Below are positions 1-9,682 of a stretch of DNA of 64,000 nucleotides, one piece after another. Origin of the DNA: Rhypophila decipiens (Eukaryota; Ascomycota; Sordariomycetes; Sordariales; Naviculisporaceae); the NCBI GenBank assembly GCA_033297075.1, contig MU858190.1, positions 1 to 64,000 on the forward strand, in the 5' to 3' direction. Under the pieces are notes generated by a model, which was not told the DNA's origin, ran no database searches, and saw only the letters and a program-made list of their open reading frames with translations. A program made the translations under genes and the position numbers. How positions within the stretch are numbered: position 1 is the first letter of the stretch; each line of letters begins with the position of its first letter.

Positions 1-97
1 TTGGATTTCTCTGAGGTAAATTGGATTAGTGCCAGGTTACGAAAGGATTAGTGCCTGAATACGAGAGTATTAGTGCCTGTTTATTAACTCTCTAATT
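1..97 (+). repeat. Right-end fragment of the TIR/minisatellite repeat family
   Basis: Contains repeated 'attagtgcc' phrases and 'tacgagagtattagtgcctg', which closely match the right terminal repeat of the complete element at 33548-33591. It is probably the end of another copy whose body lies outside the window. Confidence 0.5.
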
Positions 98-593
98 AAT
101 ACACACCAGTGTGCAGTGTGTTCTGCTCCACGAGATTATACTCCTCTTGCACACTTTGGAAGGATTCAGAACAGGATTATTACAAAAGATATATAATAAT
201 TCTTCTGGCAGGTTCCTGTATGTATTGTCGCTCCACTACCTACTTGCAGTCGAAAGGTGTGTGTTGAGTTTGTCCTCCGTCGGTGAGCTCATTCCTCACC
301 TGCATCCCAATTAGGAAGGTCCGTCGTACAAGGCACCCGAATCCCCATAACCCGGACAAATTTCATTTTAGTTGCATATCCGATGTTGCCTTGCACTGAT
401 TAGGAAGAGGTATGCATCTACGCACACTCTTAGCTCGGCGGGTCAGCGGCAAGAGGACCCGTTTCGGTCACCGCCGGATCGCGGGATCGGCCTTGGCCCA
501 CGTGGTACAACGTTGAACCGTCGGCGAAAAGAACGTCCAAGATATCGCTCACCGACTACGCTGCCGCCAATCCCATCACCAATACCAGTAACG
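98..593. other. Intergenic, upstream of the HET gene
   Basis: No separate gene seen. The HET reading frame stays open back to about 372, but that part is Arg/Pro-rich and unlike the family, so I treat it as 5' leader. Confidence 0.4.
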
Positions 594-2651
594 ATGCGCC
601 TTTTACGTGCAGACACCTTGGAGCTCGTGGAGTTTGTTGGTCGTGCTCCCCCGTATGTCATCCTGTCACATACGTGGGGCCCAGAGGAGGTCAGTTTCCA
701 AGACCTTTCTGTCCCATCGAAACTGGCCGCCGCCAAGAGAAAAGCAGGCTATGCCAAGCTCACAGGCTGCTGTGCTAGGGCTCTGGAGGACGGCTACGAG
801 TATATCTGGGTAGACACGTGTTGCATCGACAAGACGAGCAGCGCCGAGCTGTCGGAGGCCATCAACTCCATGTACCGGTGGTATCAGGAGGCGCACATCT
901 GCTATGCTTACATGTCGGACGTTACGCTAGACGTGCAGTCACAGGCTCTATCGTCTGCCGCTTCAGATACCTCATCTGTCTCCTCGGGGCCGACATCACA
1001 GGCCTCACAACTACCAGGGGGGCTCCGGAGAACCATGAGCGAGCAACCAAGGCCGGCCGTGAGGACGATCCCCTCCCTTATCAGGGACTACGATACTTTA
1101 CCTCGAACGTTTGAGAACAGCAGATGGTTCACTCGGGGTTGGACGCTTCAGGAGCTGATCGCGCCGCCGATGGTGGAATTCTATGCGCACGACTGGCAGG
1201 AGATTGGAACAAAGTTCAGTTTGCGCAAGATCATCAGTAAGGTTACAGGGATTGATGTGAGGATATTGGAGGGCGCGGATCCGAGCACATGCCACGTCGC
1301 CGAGCGCATGTCGTGGGCAGCAAACCGGCAGACAACTCGAGTCGAAGACGCCGCCTACTGCCTGCTCGGTATTTTCAAGGTCCACATGCCTCTAATCTAC
1401 GGAGAAGGTCAGCGCGCATTCTTCCGGTTACAGGACGAGATTCTGCGGTCGTCAGAGGACTACACGATGCTCGCGTGGGGACTGTCCAAGTTCCTGAGCA
1501 ATAAACATCACTGGAAAGGGGTGCAAGTAAACAACGGCGCCAGCTCGCGACGACCACTCGCCGACAACGCAAACGACTTTGAGCTTCACAACCGCTCCAT
1601 GTGGACATACTCGCGCCTGATACCGCAAACAATAGGTTCCAAAGGCACAACAGCTTCAGACCACGGAAACACACCGCCCCTGATAACCAGTCGCGGTTTG
1701 CGCATCTCGCTGCTAGTGAAGCAACACAAACAACTCGGCCACTTCCACGCGTATATCAATTGCAAAACCGCAAAGACCAACGCGCCACCAGACGCGTCTC
1801 TCTCCCCAGTATGCTTGATCCTCCGCCAACAAGGCAACACAAACATCTACACCGGCTCCGACGACCCAAACAACGCGTTCGTCTTGCTCGATTCAGACAA
1901 AGACCTCTCCTCCTTCGAGCGCAAAACAATCTACCTCTCCTTTTCCACAACAGCAAGCACAGGAAACGCGGGAGCGCAAAACCATCGCGCGCAGAGTCTC
2001 GAAAAGAACCTCTACATGCTCGACAAATACAGACCACCCCCAGCAGCAGCAGCAGCAGCAGCAGCAGCTGCATTCCCTTTATCGGCGTCCCTTTCCAGCT
2101 TGAATCTGAATCCCCCGCCTCCGGTCCCACAAAACAGAACCTTTAAAATAACATCCTGCTTCTCCCACGCAATAGGCGCAGGAACGGGACATACGCATTA
2201 CGAAGTGCCGAGACGATTCCAAGCAGCGACGTTATTCCAGCCGTTTGATGTCCCGCCTTTTACGGCACGGGTGTTTGCCTTTGAGCCGTTGTCTCCGACG
2301 GGACCTTCGTCTTCGGGTGTTGAGCCGTTTGGGATAGTGGTGGGGAATGGATGGGTTGAGATTATTGCGCTTACGGATTTGGAGTTTCGAGCGAGGTGGG
2401 GGAATTTGGTGAGGGATGGGCATTGGAATGAGGCGCTTGTGTTGAAGTTTATTGGGTTTGTTGTGGGTGTTAACGGGCGGCTTTCTGGGGATGCTAGTGG
2501 GGGAGAGAGTGGACTTGTCGGGGAGGGACCTGTTGATAGAGCTGTTAGACGGTTTAGGGATGGGAGTACGGTTGTTGTTGCGCTTAAGAAGGTCAGGAGG
2601 GGGGATATTAACTGTGAGAGTGCTATCAAGATTTGTTGGTCTGTTGTTTGA
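594..2651 (+). CDS. HET (heterokaryon incompatibility) domain protein
   Basis: Single-exon gene of 685 aa. The ATG at 594 gives MRLLRADTLELVEF, the usual start of HET-D/HET-E-type proteins, so I prefer it to the upstream in-frame codons. The HET domain follows at residues about 20-190, with YVILSHTWG, the YIWVDTCCID segment, the NSMYRWYQ stretch and WFTRGWTLQEL. After it comes the usual ...EDAAYCLLGIF..MPLIYGEGQ..AFFRLQ segment (about residues 245-285). The C-terminal half carries no recognisable effector (no NACHT, ankyrin or WD repeats). It contains a polyalanine run encoded by a GCA/CAG tract near 2040-2070. HET domains trigger cell death in fungal non-self recognition. A role in vegetative incompatibility is inferred from the family, not shown here. 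Confidence 0.9.
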   Translation: MRLLRADTLELVEFVGRAPPYVILSHTWGPEEVSFQDLSVPSKLAAAKRKAGYAKLTGCCARALEDGYEYIWVDTCCIDKTSSAELSEAINSMYRWYQEAHICYAYMSDVTLDVQSQALSSAASDTSSVSSGPTSQASQLPGGLRRTMSEQPRPAVRTIPSLIRDYDTLPRTFENSRWFTRGWTLQELIAPPMVEFYAHDWQEIGTKFSLRKIISKVTGIDVRILEGADPSTCHVAERMSWAANRQTTRVEDAAYCLLGIFKVHMPLIYGEGQRAFFRLQDEILRSSEDYTMLAWGLSKFLSNKHHWKGVQVNNGASSRRPLADNANDFELHNRSMWTYSRLIPQTIGSKGTTASDHGNTPPLITSRGLRISLLVKQHKQLGHFHAYINCKTAKTNAPPDASLSPVCLILRQQGNTNIYTGSDDPNNAFVLLDSDKDLSSFERKTIYLSFSTTASTGNAGAQNHRAQSLEKNLYMLDKYRPPPAAAAAAAAAAFPLSASLSSLNLNPPPPVPQNRTFKITSCFSHAIGAGTGHTHYEVPRRFQAATLFQPFDVPPFTARVFAFEPLSPTGPSSSGVEPFGIVVGNGWVEIIALTDLEFRARWGNLVRDGHWNEALVLKFIGFVVGVNGRLSGDASGGESGLVGEGPVDRAVRRFRDGSTVVVALKKVRRGDINCESAIKICWSVV

Positions 2652-3494
2652 GGATGGCTTTGGCCCTTTGGGAGAGGTGAAATGAAGGGGCAGATATATA
2701 GGAGCTTAGATGGATGGGCGGATTGTTATGAATGACGAGGCTGATAATCACGAGCATGATTATGACTCATGATTCTGGCCCCAGCTAGAGCGGGAGAGTC
2801 TGGCTATGAGTTCATTTCTCTTTCTTGGATACCAGACACCTCTATTCTACAGGCTTGTTTGTTACAACGGAAGCACTCGAGCCACTGCAGTGTGTAAATA
2901 AATAAATTACTCAGCATAGTTGTAGCATTTGAGGCCGCCATGCTCCCCGCCGACTGTCTGAATGTGTGTAATAATGTAGATAAATCCTCAGGGCTCGGGA
3001 GGAGACTGCATTACCTTGTTCATCTGTTTATACCAGTGCAACTCACTCCCGCTTCCCCTGACTGCTGCCATTCGCGGTATGCTTGCTCGAAGCGCGTTTA
3101 CGCGTCAACTCCCGAAAAGCTATGGCCCCTGAACGGGTTGAACATCCGTCTGAACTGAGGCTGGGCGGGGCTCGAAAAAAATGACCTCGACCAGTCTGCC
3201 TGCCCTGCCCACCAATGGTTGCCCCGAGCTAGAAATTTTGTTGCCCCTCCCCTCGCTGCCCTCAGCAACCGTTTCGTTCGAGCAAGCTGAAGGTTTTTTT
3301 TTTTTTCCTGGCTACCTTGTCCGCCAACATTGAACGTAAGTCTTCCAAACTGTCCCCTAGCATCGCCTACCTTCCTGTCCCCTTGGCCATTGCCTGTGAA
3401 AGTTGTCTCCCTGCGCCTCCTCTTCCTCCTCGCCCTCCTGCATCAAATTTTCGCCCTGGAAAAGACCCCCTACCTGTCAGCACCAAGGGCAGCC
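2652..3494. other. Intergenic with poly-T tract
   Basis: Contains a T run at about 3295-3306 and a pyrimidine-rich leader ahead of the next gene. A GTAAGT at about 3334 could be the donor of a 5'-UTR intron. No ORF looks protein-like. Confidence 0.4.
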
Positions 3495-4158
3495 ATGGCG
3501 AGAAGCAAAATCCCAAAAAACCACGCGCAGCACCAGACAATTGCTCACGCAAAGGAGCAGAAACACGAGAAAAGCGAGCAAATCGCAAAGGACAAGAAGA
3601 AGAGAGAAGAGGATCGAAGAAAGAAGAAGATCCAAACCAGAATGGATAGCTGTAAGTTCTTTCTTTGCTTTTCATTGTTGTTCCTTCCCCCTGGAAAGTT
3701 CTGTTGGTGAGGAGCTGCATGTTTGTCTTTTTCCTTGAGAATAAAGTCCTCTTTTGTATTGTACAGGGGGTTATGGTGAGAAGAACGTCGACGGGGCATG
3801 AAGAAGAGTGACAGATCGTTTAGCCTTTCTACTTGAGTATTTGGATCATTGGCTGATAGCGTGTCTCTGAATAGTTACAAGCGGATCGTCGTCGAGCGGC
3901 GGAGATGGAGGCTCCGAAGAGGACCTCCAAGTTTTGGCGTTGAGGGCGGTGACGGCGATGTCGCTCAACCCAAAGCCCCTGGCTTCTGGTGAGGACCTGC
4001 TGGCCTTTCCCGCCGCTCCCGGAAGAGAGCCGGTTCCGTACCCGGCGGGGTTGGTTCCGCCGGTGCGTGTTGTGGGAAAACGTACGTGCGAATTTCTATT
4101 GCTTTTTTTATGGCGCTGTGAAAGGCCAAGTGGCTGTCGCAATCGTCTTCACATTTGA
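3495..4158 (+). CDS. Small basic protein, two or more exons (hypothetical)
   Basis: Exon 1 (3495-3651) encodes 52 residues that are strongly basic and coiled-coil-like (K/E/R/Q-rich), ending RMDS. A GTAAGT donor follows at 3652. Two acceptors fit the phase. (a) 3767 gives a 63-aa protein ending WGYGEKNVDGA at 3801. (b) 3875 opens a well-formed Gly/Ser-acidic then Pro-rich exon (3875-4081) ending before a GTACGT donor; reading on reaches a stop at 4158. Model (b) keeps the frame across a stretch with clear coding character, so the span is given to 4158, but the last exon is unresolved and both isoforms may exist. I do not recognise the family. The lysine-rich coiled coil suggests nucleic-acid or ribosome association, which is only a guess. 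Confidence 0.45.
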
Positions 4159-4728
4159 TGAGGTTGTCCTTTTTATTGCTCTGATATTGCCCAAGTTTAT
4201 TCCTCGACCCCTTTATCATTCTGGCTGGCCTAGTGGTCTTCAAGTGCAACCCAGCTAGCTACACGAATTCCCCCTTTTATGGCCCTCCCAACTCCCATCG
4301 TTGCACCAAGTCACTGGCCTCAGGCAGAGACGTCTGAGCCTCATCAAACACCTAAAAGTCTGCAAACATTTGGCCAAGCGGACCAAGATGGGCAGTTTGG
4401 TCCAAAAGGCGAGATCAGGCCTGTCCCCTTACTCAGAGTCTGCCAAGTGATGAACCCTATTCATTTCCCTCTGCGTCAAATTGGTCTCAATTCACGCCGC
4501 GAGCGAGTTGTCAGCGCGGACCCGACCCCACAAGATTGATCTGAAAAGTTGTCAGTGGACACGGACCAACTTCGAGCTGCCTACAAATTGGTCTCGCCAA
4601 TTCTCAACCTTCCCCTCTTCCACTCTTTTCCTCAGGTCGCTTCGACGACACTTTCTGCGTACACCCATCCACACTCGCACCCGACCAACTCCTGCAACAA
4701 GCTAAGCGCGCAAGAAACACTTGCGGTC
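4159..4728. other. Intergenic / promoter of the chromodomain-like gene
   Basis: No convincing coding segment. Pyrimidine-rich stretches (about 4605-4640) are typical of a fungal 5' leader. The frame of the next gene is open back to 4549, but the upstream residues look random. Confidence 0.35.
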
Positions 4729-6520
4729 ATGCCGATGCCTGCAGCGCAGCAGGTGACCCGCTCGCCGAGCCCGGGCAGCGAGGACGAAATGGGGCAGTAC
4801 GCAGCGAGCGGCGTGGAACGCTCGACCCGAGAGCCCATGTCGTTGTCTCCGATGTCTGTTCGGACCGCCCCAAGAAGCCCGGGGGTTCCGGGAGGCGACG
4901 ACGACGTGGAGATGGAGGATGTGTCGGCGCCGGAACCTGACCCTGACCCTACCCCGGCCGTTGTGAAGGGGAAGGGAAGGAGGAAGGCGAAGGCAAAGGC
5001 AAAAGCCCCTCCAAAGGCGCCACAGCGCGGTAAGACCCGTTAGCCGTTTACCCTGCATGCACTCTAAATAACCTCACGTTCCTTCCTTTCACCTTTGGTC
5101 ATGCTCCACTTACGCACAGTCTGCATGGTTCCACTCCTTATCTTTGTGTTCCTCTCTTTGTCCCCTTCATTCACTATCACCACTGCTCGCATCTTTACAT
5201 TTATCACCAGAACACCCCAACCTTGTTACCATGATGACAGGTAATGATTTCGTCATACAAACGCGCTGCATTTTGTTGTTCACTTTCCTTGGCTCAATTC
5301 TTCACAACCCGCCTGTTGCAGATTACAAGTGCTAACTTAGTAAATGTACAGCAGCTGCTCGGCCAAAGGAGCCTAGCCCTACGCCGGCCCTCCTTGGGGG
5401 GAACCCAATTCCTCGTCGGTTTGCCGTCGCTGGCCCGAGGCCAAATCCTCCGGCCTCACCACTGCCCCATGGCAATGTTGAGGAGGAGGAGGAGGAGGAG
5501 GAGGATGAGATGACGGAGAGGGCCCCATCACCGCCCAATGATGAGGAGGAGGAGGAGGATAATGTGGTGATGATGGATGTGGATGAGGACTTCGGTGCGC
5601 CTGGTCATGTTCCCTCGCCGGCACCACCCTCGCCCACTCCCGCTACCGCCGTAGCTCCCGCCCCCGCTGCCCCGGCTCCCAGTCCTGGTCCCGGTCCTGC
5701 GCCGACCCCTGATCCCCCGGTGTCGGTGCCAATCCCATCTTCGGTGGCCGCACCTCCCGTCCCAGCTCCCCTCGCCGCTGCCGCCCCAGCTCCCGCCCCG
5801 CTCTCTGCCCGTTGGCCGTTCCTCCCCCCGCTCACAGTCCCTTTCCCGGTCCGGGCCCCGGCCCCAGCAACAGCACCAGCAACAGCACCAGCAACAGCAA
5901 CACCAACACCAACAGCACCAGCACCAGCACCACCTCCGGCCCCGGCACCAGCTCCTCCTGCCCAGTCCATCTCTGGACCTCGACGTTCTGAGCGTGAACG
6001 TCGTTCCACCACGACTCCAAAGCCCGCGGCTCCATCCTCCCAGCGCGTGCCAGAGATTGAAATCTCTGGCCGCCGACTGAGGGAACCCGACGGAAAAAGG
6101 CTCAACGCCTTTGACCTCCTCTTCCGCAAGGTGGGCTCTGCGGAACCACCAACCTGGGAAAGCGAGGACGAGTTGTGGAAGACGTACGAGGAGGATATCC
6201 TCAACTACTGGGGCTCGGGTAATCGGAAGCGAGCTCTCGAGAAGGAGATCGGCAAGGAGAACATTACAGACCTCTACCTTGCCACCATCTACCAACACCA
6301 AGAGGTCGACACCCCAGCGGCTCGGAACCGCGCGGACGATGATGTCCGAAAATACAGGTACCTATACGGCTATGTGGGGTATAAGAAGCGATGGTGGAGA
6401 TCCTGGGACAATATGGCCGACGATGCGGACAATGTCCGTAGGCACTACATCACCGGCCATGGCCTCAACTTCAAGGACAATGGCCAAGCTGTGCCGCCGC
6501 CAGACCCCAACCCATCATAA
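4729..6520 (+). CDS. Low-complexity nuclear-type protein with degenerate chromodomain-like C-terminus
   Basis: Two exons, join(4729..5029, 5352..6520), 489 aa. The donor GTAAGA at 5030 and acceptor TACAG before 5352 join in phase (R|A). This continues the open frame through GNVEEEEEEEEDEMTER into the long second exon. Layout: Ser/Pro-rich N-terminus; a KGKGRRKAKAKAKAP basic patch at about residue 85; Glu and Asp runs; about 120 residues almost entirely Pro/Ala with some Ser/Thr, including CAG/CCA codon tracts; then a folded C-terminus from about residue 330. The phrase TWESEDELWKTYEEDILNYW resembles the last strand and helix of a chromodomain (TWEPEENL..IEEYW). It is followed by a conserved-looking Trp/Tyr-rich segment (YGYVGYKKRWW). 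Chromatin binding is an inference from this weak similarity and the basic patch. The 5' intron is 322 nt. Confidence 0.65.
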
Positions 6521-6670
6521 TCGCCTTGGCCTTGCCCAGCGACCACCTCCCACAGCTCCATCCCTCGGTACCATCATTACTTCTTTGATCCTTTGGGCAG
6601 CACCTTTCTCCCTCTCATCTCCGTCTACTTATCTCTTGACCTCTCCATATTTCGTCGGCTTTTGTCGTCT

Positions 6671-7040
6671 GTCCTTTGTTCCGGGACTTTATACCGACCT
6701 CCAGGCATCCATTTCTCTCGACATACGCCTTGCGTGTTCACCTCACATGCCTGTGCCATCTCCTCTATACGTCTCATTCATGTCCAACATACGCCTTTGG
6801 TTTCCTTACCTCTCCATCATCGACCTTTGGTCGTCCGTCCTTTGTTCCGGGACTTATACTCAACCTCAGCGCCTATGGAGACTTTACACGGCATTGCCGT
6901 TTTTCTCACGACTTCAAGTCGTCTGTCCTTGTTCCGGGACTTATACCTTAACCTCAGTGCCTACGGACACTTTACACGGCATTGCCGTTCCTCTCACGAC
7001 TTCAAGTCGGCTGTCCTTTGTTCCGGGACTCTATACCATT
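6671..7040 (+). repeat. 88-bp tandem repeat with odd-centred palindromes
   Basis: Units begin at 6837, 6925 and 7013 (period exactly 88) with GTCC(T)TTGTTCCGGGACT; a diverged earlier unit head lies at 6671. Each full unit contains two near-perfect palindromes: ACGGCA-T-TGCCGT and ACGACTT-C-AAGTCG(T). It lies just 3' of the gene ending at 6520 and does not maintain one open frame. Confidence 0.8.
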
Positions 7041-7299
7041 CATCAACATCCAATGGACATCTTGTTTGTTGTTTGGCAGCTCTTCGATTCTCGGCTCTTT
7101 TCTCCATCATCCTATCCAGCAAGACAAGTTTACTCGGCTGCTAGGCTCGCATGCATCATGCTCGGGGCGTATGAATGCTTTTCTCTGAGCTCTGTATCCT
7201 GGTTCTTTATCTTCTCGTCTTAACGACATGGCAGCTCATTCTCTTTGCTCGACCACGGTCATAATCTTCTATCGGTCACGACTTCAGGCATAAGGCGCT

Positions 7300-8245
7300 C
7301 AACACATCGCAAGGATCTTCTCCATCATAGTTTGGGACTCATGGTGGATATCGACTTCTGCGTTCACTCTGGCAATCTGCATCCTGGGTCTCGTTTTCTC
7401 GCCAGGATACTCCTTAACAAGCCAGCTCAGCCTCCTTGCTCGACGACGATCATCATCTCGTATCGGTAACGAAGATCAACAAGTTGCAAGGGTCATTTCC
7501 ATCATAATTTGGAGCTTATAATGGATATCGACGTCTGCGGCTACTTTGGGTCGTTCTTTCTCGGCCGGCCGAACTTGACAGCAAGTTTTTCTTGTTCGAC
7601 GGCCACTGTCAGCTCCCATGGAACAAGTTGGTGTTAGCAAACTGCAAGACTCATATCCATCATAGTTTGTGGCTCATGATGGATATTGACGTCTGTGTTT
7701 ACTCTGCATTCTGGAACTTTCTTTCGCCTGAACGATTATCGATTATCTCAACCTCGGCCAAATCGGTAGCAACGGATCGCAAAATTTGTATCCATGATAG
7801 TTTCGGGCTCATGGCGGATATTGATGTCTGTCTTCATTCTCCACCTTCGGTCGTTCTTTCTCGCCTGAATGGTTTGAACACACCATCCGCCTGGTTCAAT
7901 CATCACAGTTCTCATCTACATCGTGGACTTGGCCAGCATTGGTATCGCATATCACGTCTATCATGGTTTGGTGTTCATCATGGGTGTTGACGCCTGCATT
8001 CATTTTATGTCGATACTTCAGTTGCATGGTCGTTGTCTACCTCGGAAAATGTTGATCGGGGCTGGATCTGGAGCAACATGTTAAACGGCGCACGACCTCG
8101 ATAACTCATCCGCCTGGCTCGATTCTGACCGTCTCTCTATACCGTCATCAACTTGGCCAGCATTGGAAATCGCGGTATTGCAAAGTCATGTCCGTCATAG
8201 TTTGGGGCTCAAGACGGACTTTGACCTCTGCGTTGACTCTGCATA
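7300..8245 (+). repeat. Six degenerate hairpin repeats with constant 12-nt loop
   Basis: Six copies of a roughly 65-bp core lie at 7321, 7498, 7656, 7791, 7957 and 8191. Each starts with an 8-nt arm (consensus TCCATCAT), then a 12-nt loop (consensus AGTTTGGGGCTC), then the complementary arm (ATGATGGA). A shared tail like TATCGACGTCTGCGTTCACTCTGC follows. The arms change together in copy 1 (T-G wobble) and copy 6 (A-T to G-C). The copies also read as a similar peptide (about IHHSLGLMMDIDVCVHSA) in one frame each, but those frames differ and stops intervene. Confidence 0.75.
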
Positions 8246-9682
8246 TCATTATCGGCGTTCCACTGCTCATTCAACTCGGACACATCTTCTGCCTGGTCGT
8301 TACCTGGGTCCACGAACATGATCAGCATTCACAGGAACATTTCTAAAGGAGCACGACATGACTACGAGACCATTTCATTGAGAGAAAGATACCTTACCGC
8401 CGACACGTAAAGCGCAATCTGATGGATCGCCTCCTACCTCTCATTTCCTATATTTCCTATATCTTATTTCCTACTGCGGTCTTTTTCCTTGGTGCGCTTA
8501 TTCCAATTTTCGGGTTCGGTTCGGGTTTGTTTCAAAAACTCGGTGTTTGTAATGGCAGGCATGGGTTCGGCGCAGCATAGCATGACGGGTGTCTCTTTTT
8601 CAAGATTCAAGGGCTTGCTTTGTGTGTTTGGTTGTGTGGATGTCTTTTTCTCAGGTCATGGCTTCTTTTTCCTAGGGTGCGACTTCTTTTTCCTAGCTTG
8701 CGGCCGTGGTCTGGTCAACCATTCTTGTTTCTGGGTGCCTTTTTTCTTGTTTGTTTTGCATGTATTGTTTGATGTTTGCTGTTGTGCTATATTTCGTGTT
8801 GTGATTCTGTACAGTACAGAGATAGTCACTGTATTTCTTGTTTTGTTACGTTTAGTGGGATGTGGTGTACGGTTACGGGCCAGGGCCACCTCATAACGAC
8901 AGAATGGTTTGCTGGGCGGCGTCACGCACGGGGGATATAAGGCTTTATGTTGTCCTTATTTGTGTTCTATTTCTAGTCATAACTTGCTTTTCATGACTTC
9001 ATATTCACCTTTGAATGGTTGTGATAAGCTGAGACGGATGCTGTATTCCGGGTTACTTGTTTTCGGTATGTTCGGTGGGATGCGGTGTAAAGGTGCGGAT
9101 TACTTGACAAGAAGATATTGTCTGCTGGGAGGCGTCATGGACAGGGAAGGGTGTTTCTTCCAGAAAGACTGGATTCTTGCCATTGGCTCATATATACCCA
9201 TTACCCGTCGTCGACTCGTCAACATTATCACAACAGTGTTCATCTCATGGTGGCACAGACATGTTTGTTGTTTACCACTGACGTTACCCACCAATCCGAC
9301 GTTCATCAGCCGCCAATCAGCCCCTTTTCCCGGCAGCCCGGCACCAATCAGGGACACTTACTCATCGCACAACGGCATGACGTCATATGACAATTCCTTG
9401 ACCCGGGCTTGCCAGCAACCAGGCAAAGATATTGATTGCATGTAACCAAGATTACCAAGCGCAGTACCAAGAGATCTCAGCGTCGTCTTTCGTTTTATCG
9501 TTTGCAAATATCTTTTTCGTTCTCTCCCTTCCTACCCTCAGTTGCAGCGCGGTGCAGCTATCAGCGTAACTTCTTCTTTGTTCCTGATCGGAACCCACCA
9601 TCGGAGCCACCTGCGGCGCATCAACGGCAGCTGAGTCAGAACGGCGCCGAGCCTCGAACCGCTGCGCCGTGCTCCGTTCGCA
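8246..9682. other. Intergenic, T/G-rich
   Basis: An open frame of 135 codons at 8489-8896 is Phe/Cys/Val-rich, the composition expected of a T/G-rich strand, and has no domain; I do not call it. The last 300 bases, pyrimidine-rich, are the probable promoter and leader of the DUF2985 gene. Confidence 0.4.

Noticed and set aside
372..593. N-terminal extension of the HET protein
   Set aside because: The open frame lacks family likeness and the canonical HET start is at 594.
5528..6301. 257-codon open frame on the minus strand
   Set aside because: Antisense shadow of the Pro/Ala tract (Trp/Cys/Gly-rich low complexity).
8489..8896. 135-codon Phe/Cys-rich open frame
   Set aside because: Composition follows from T/G-rich DNA; no domain, signal logic or splice pattern.
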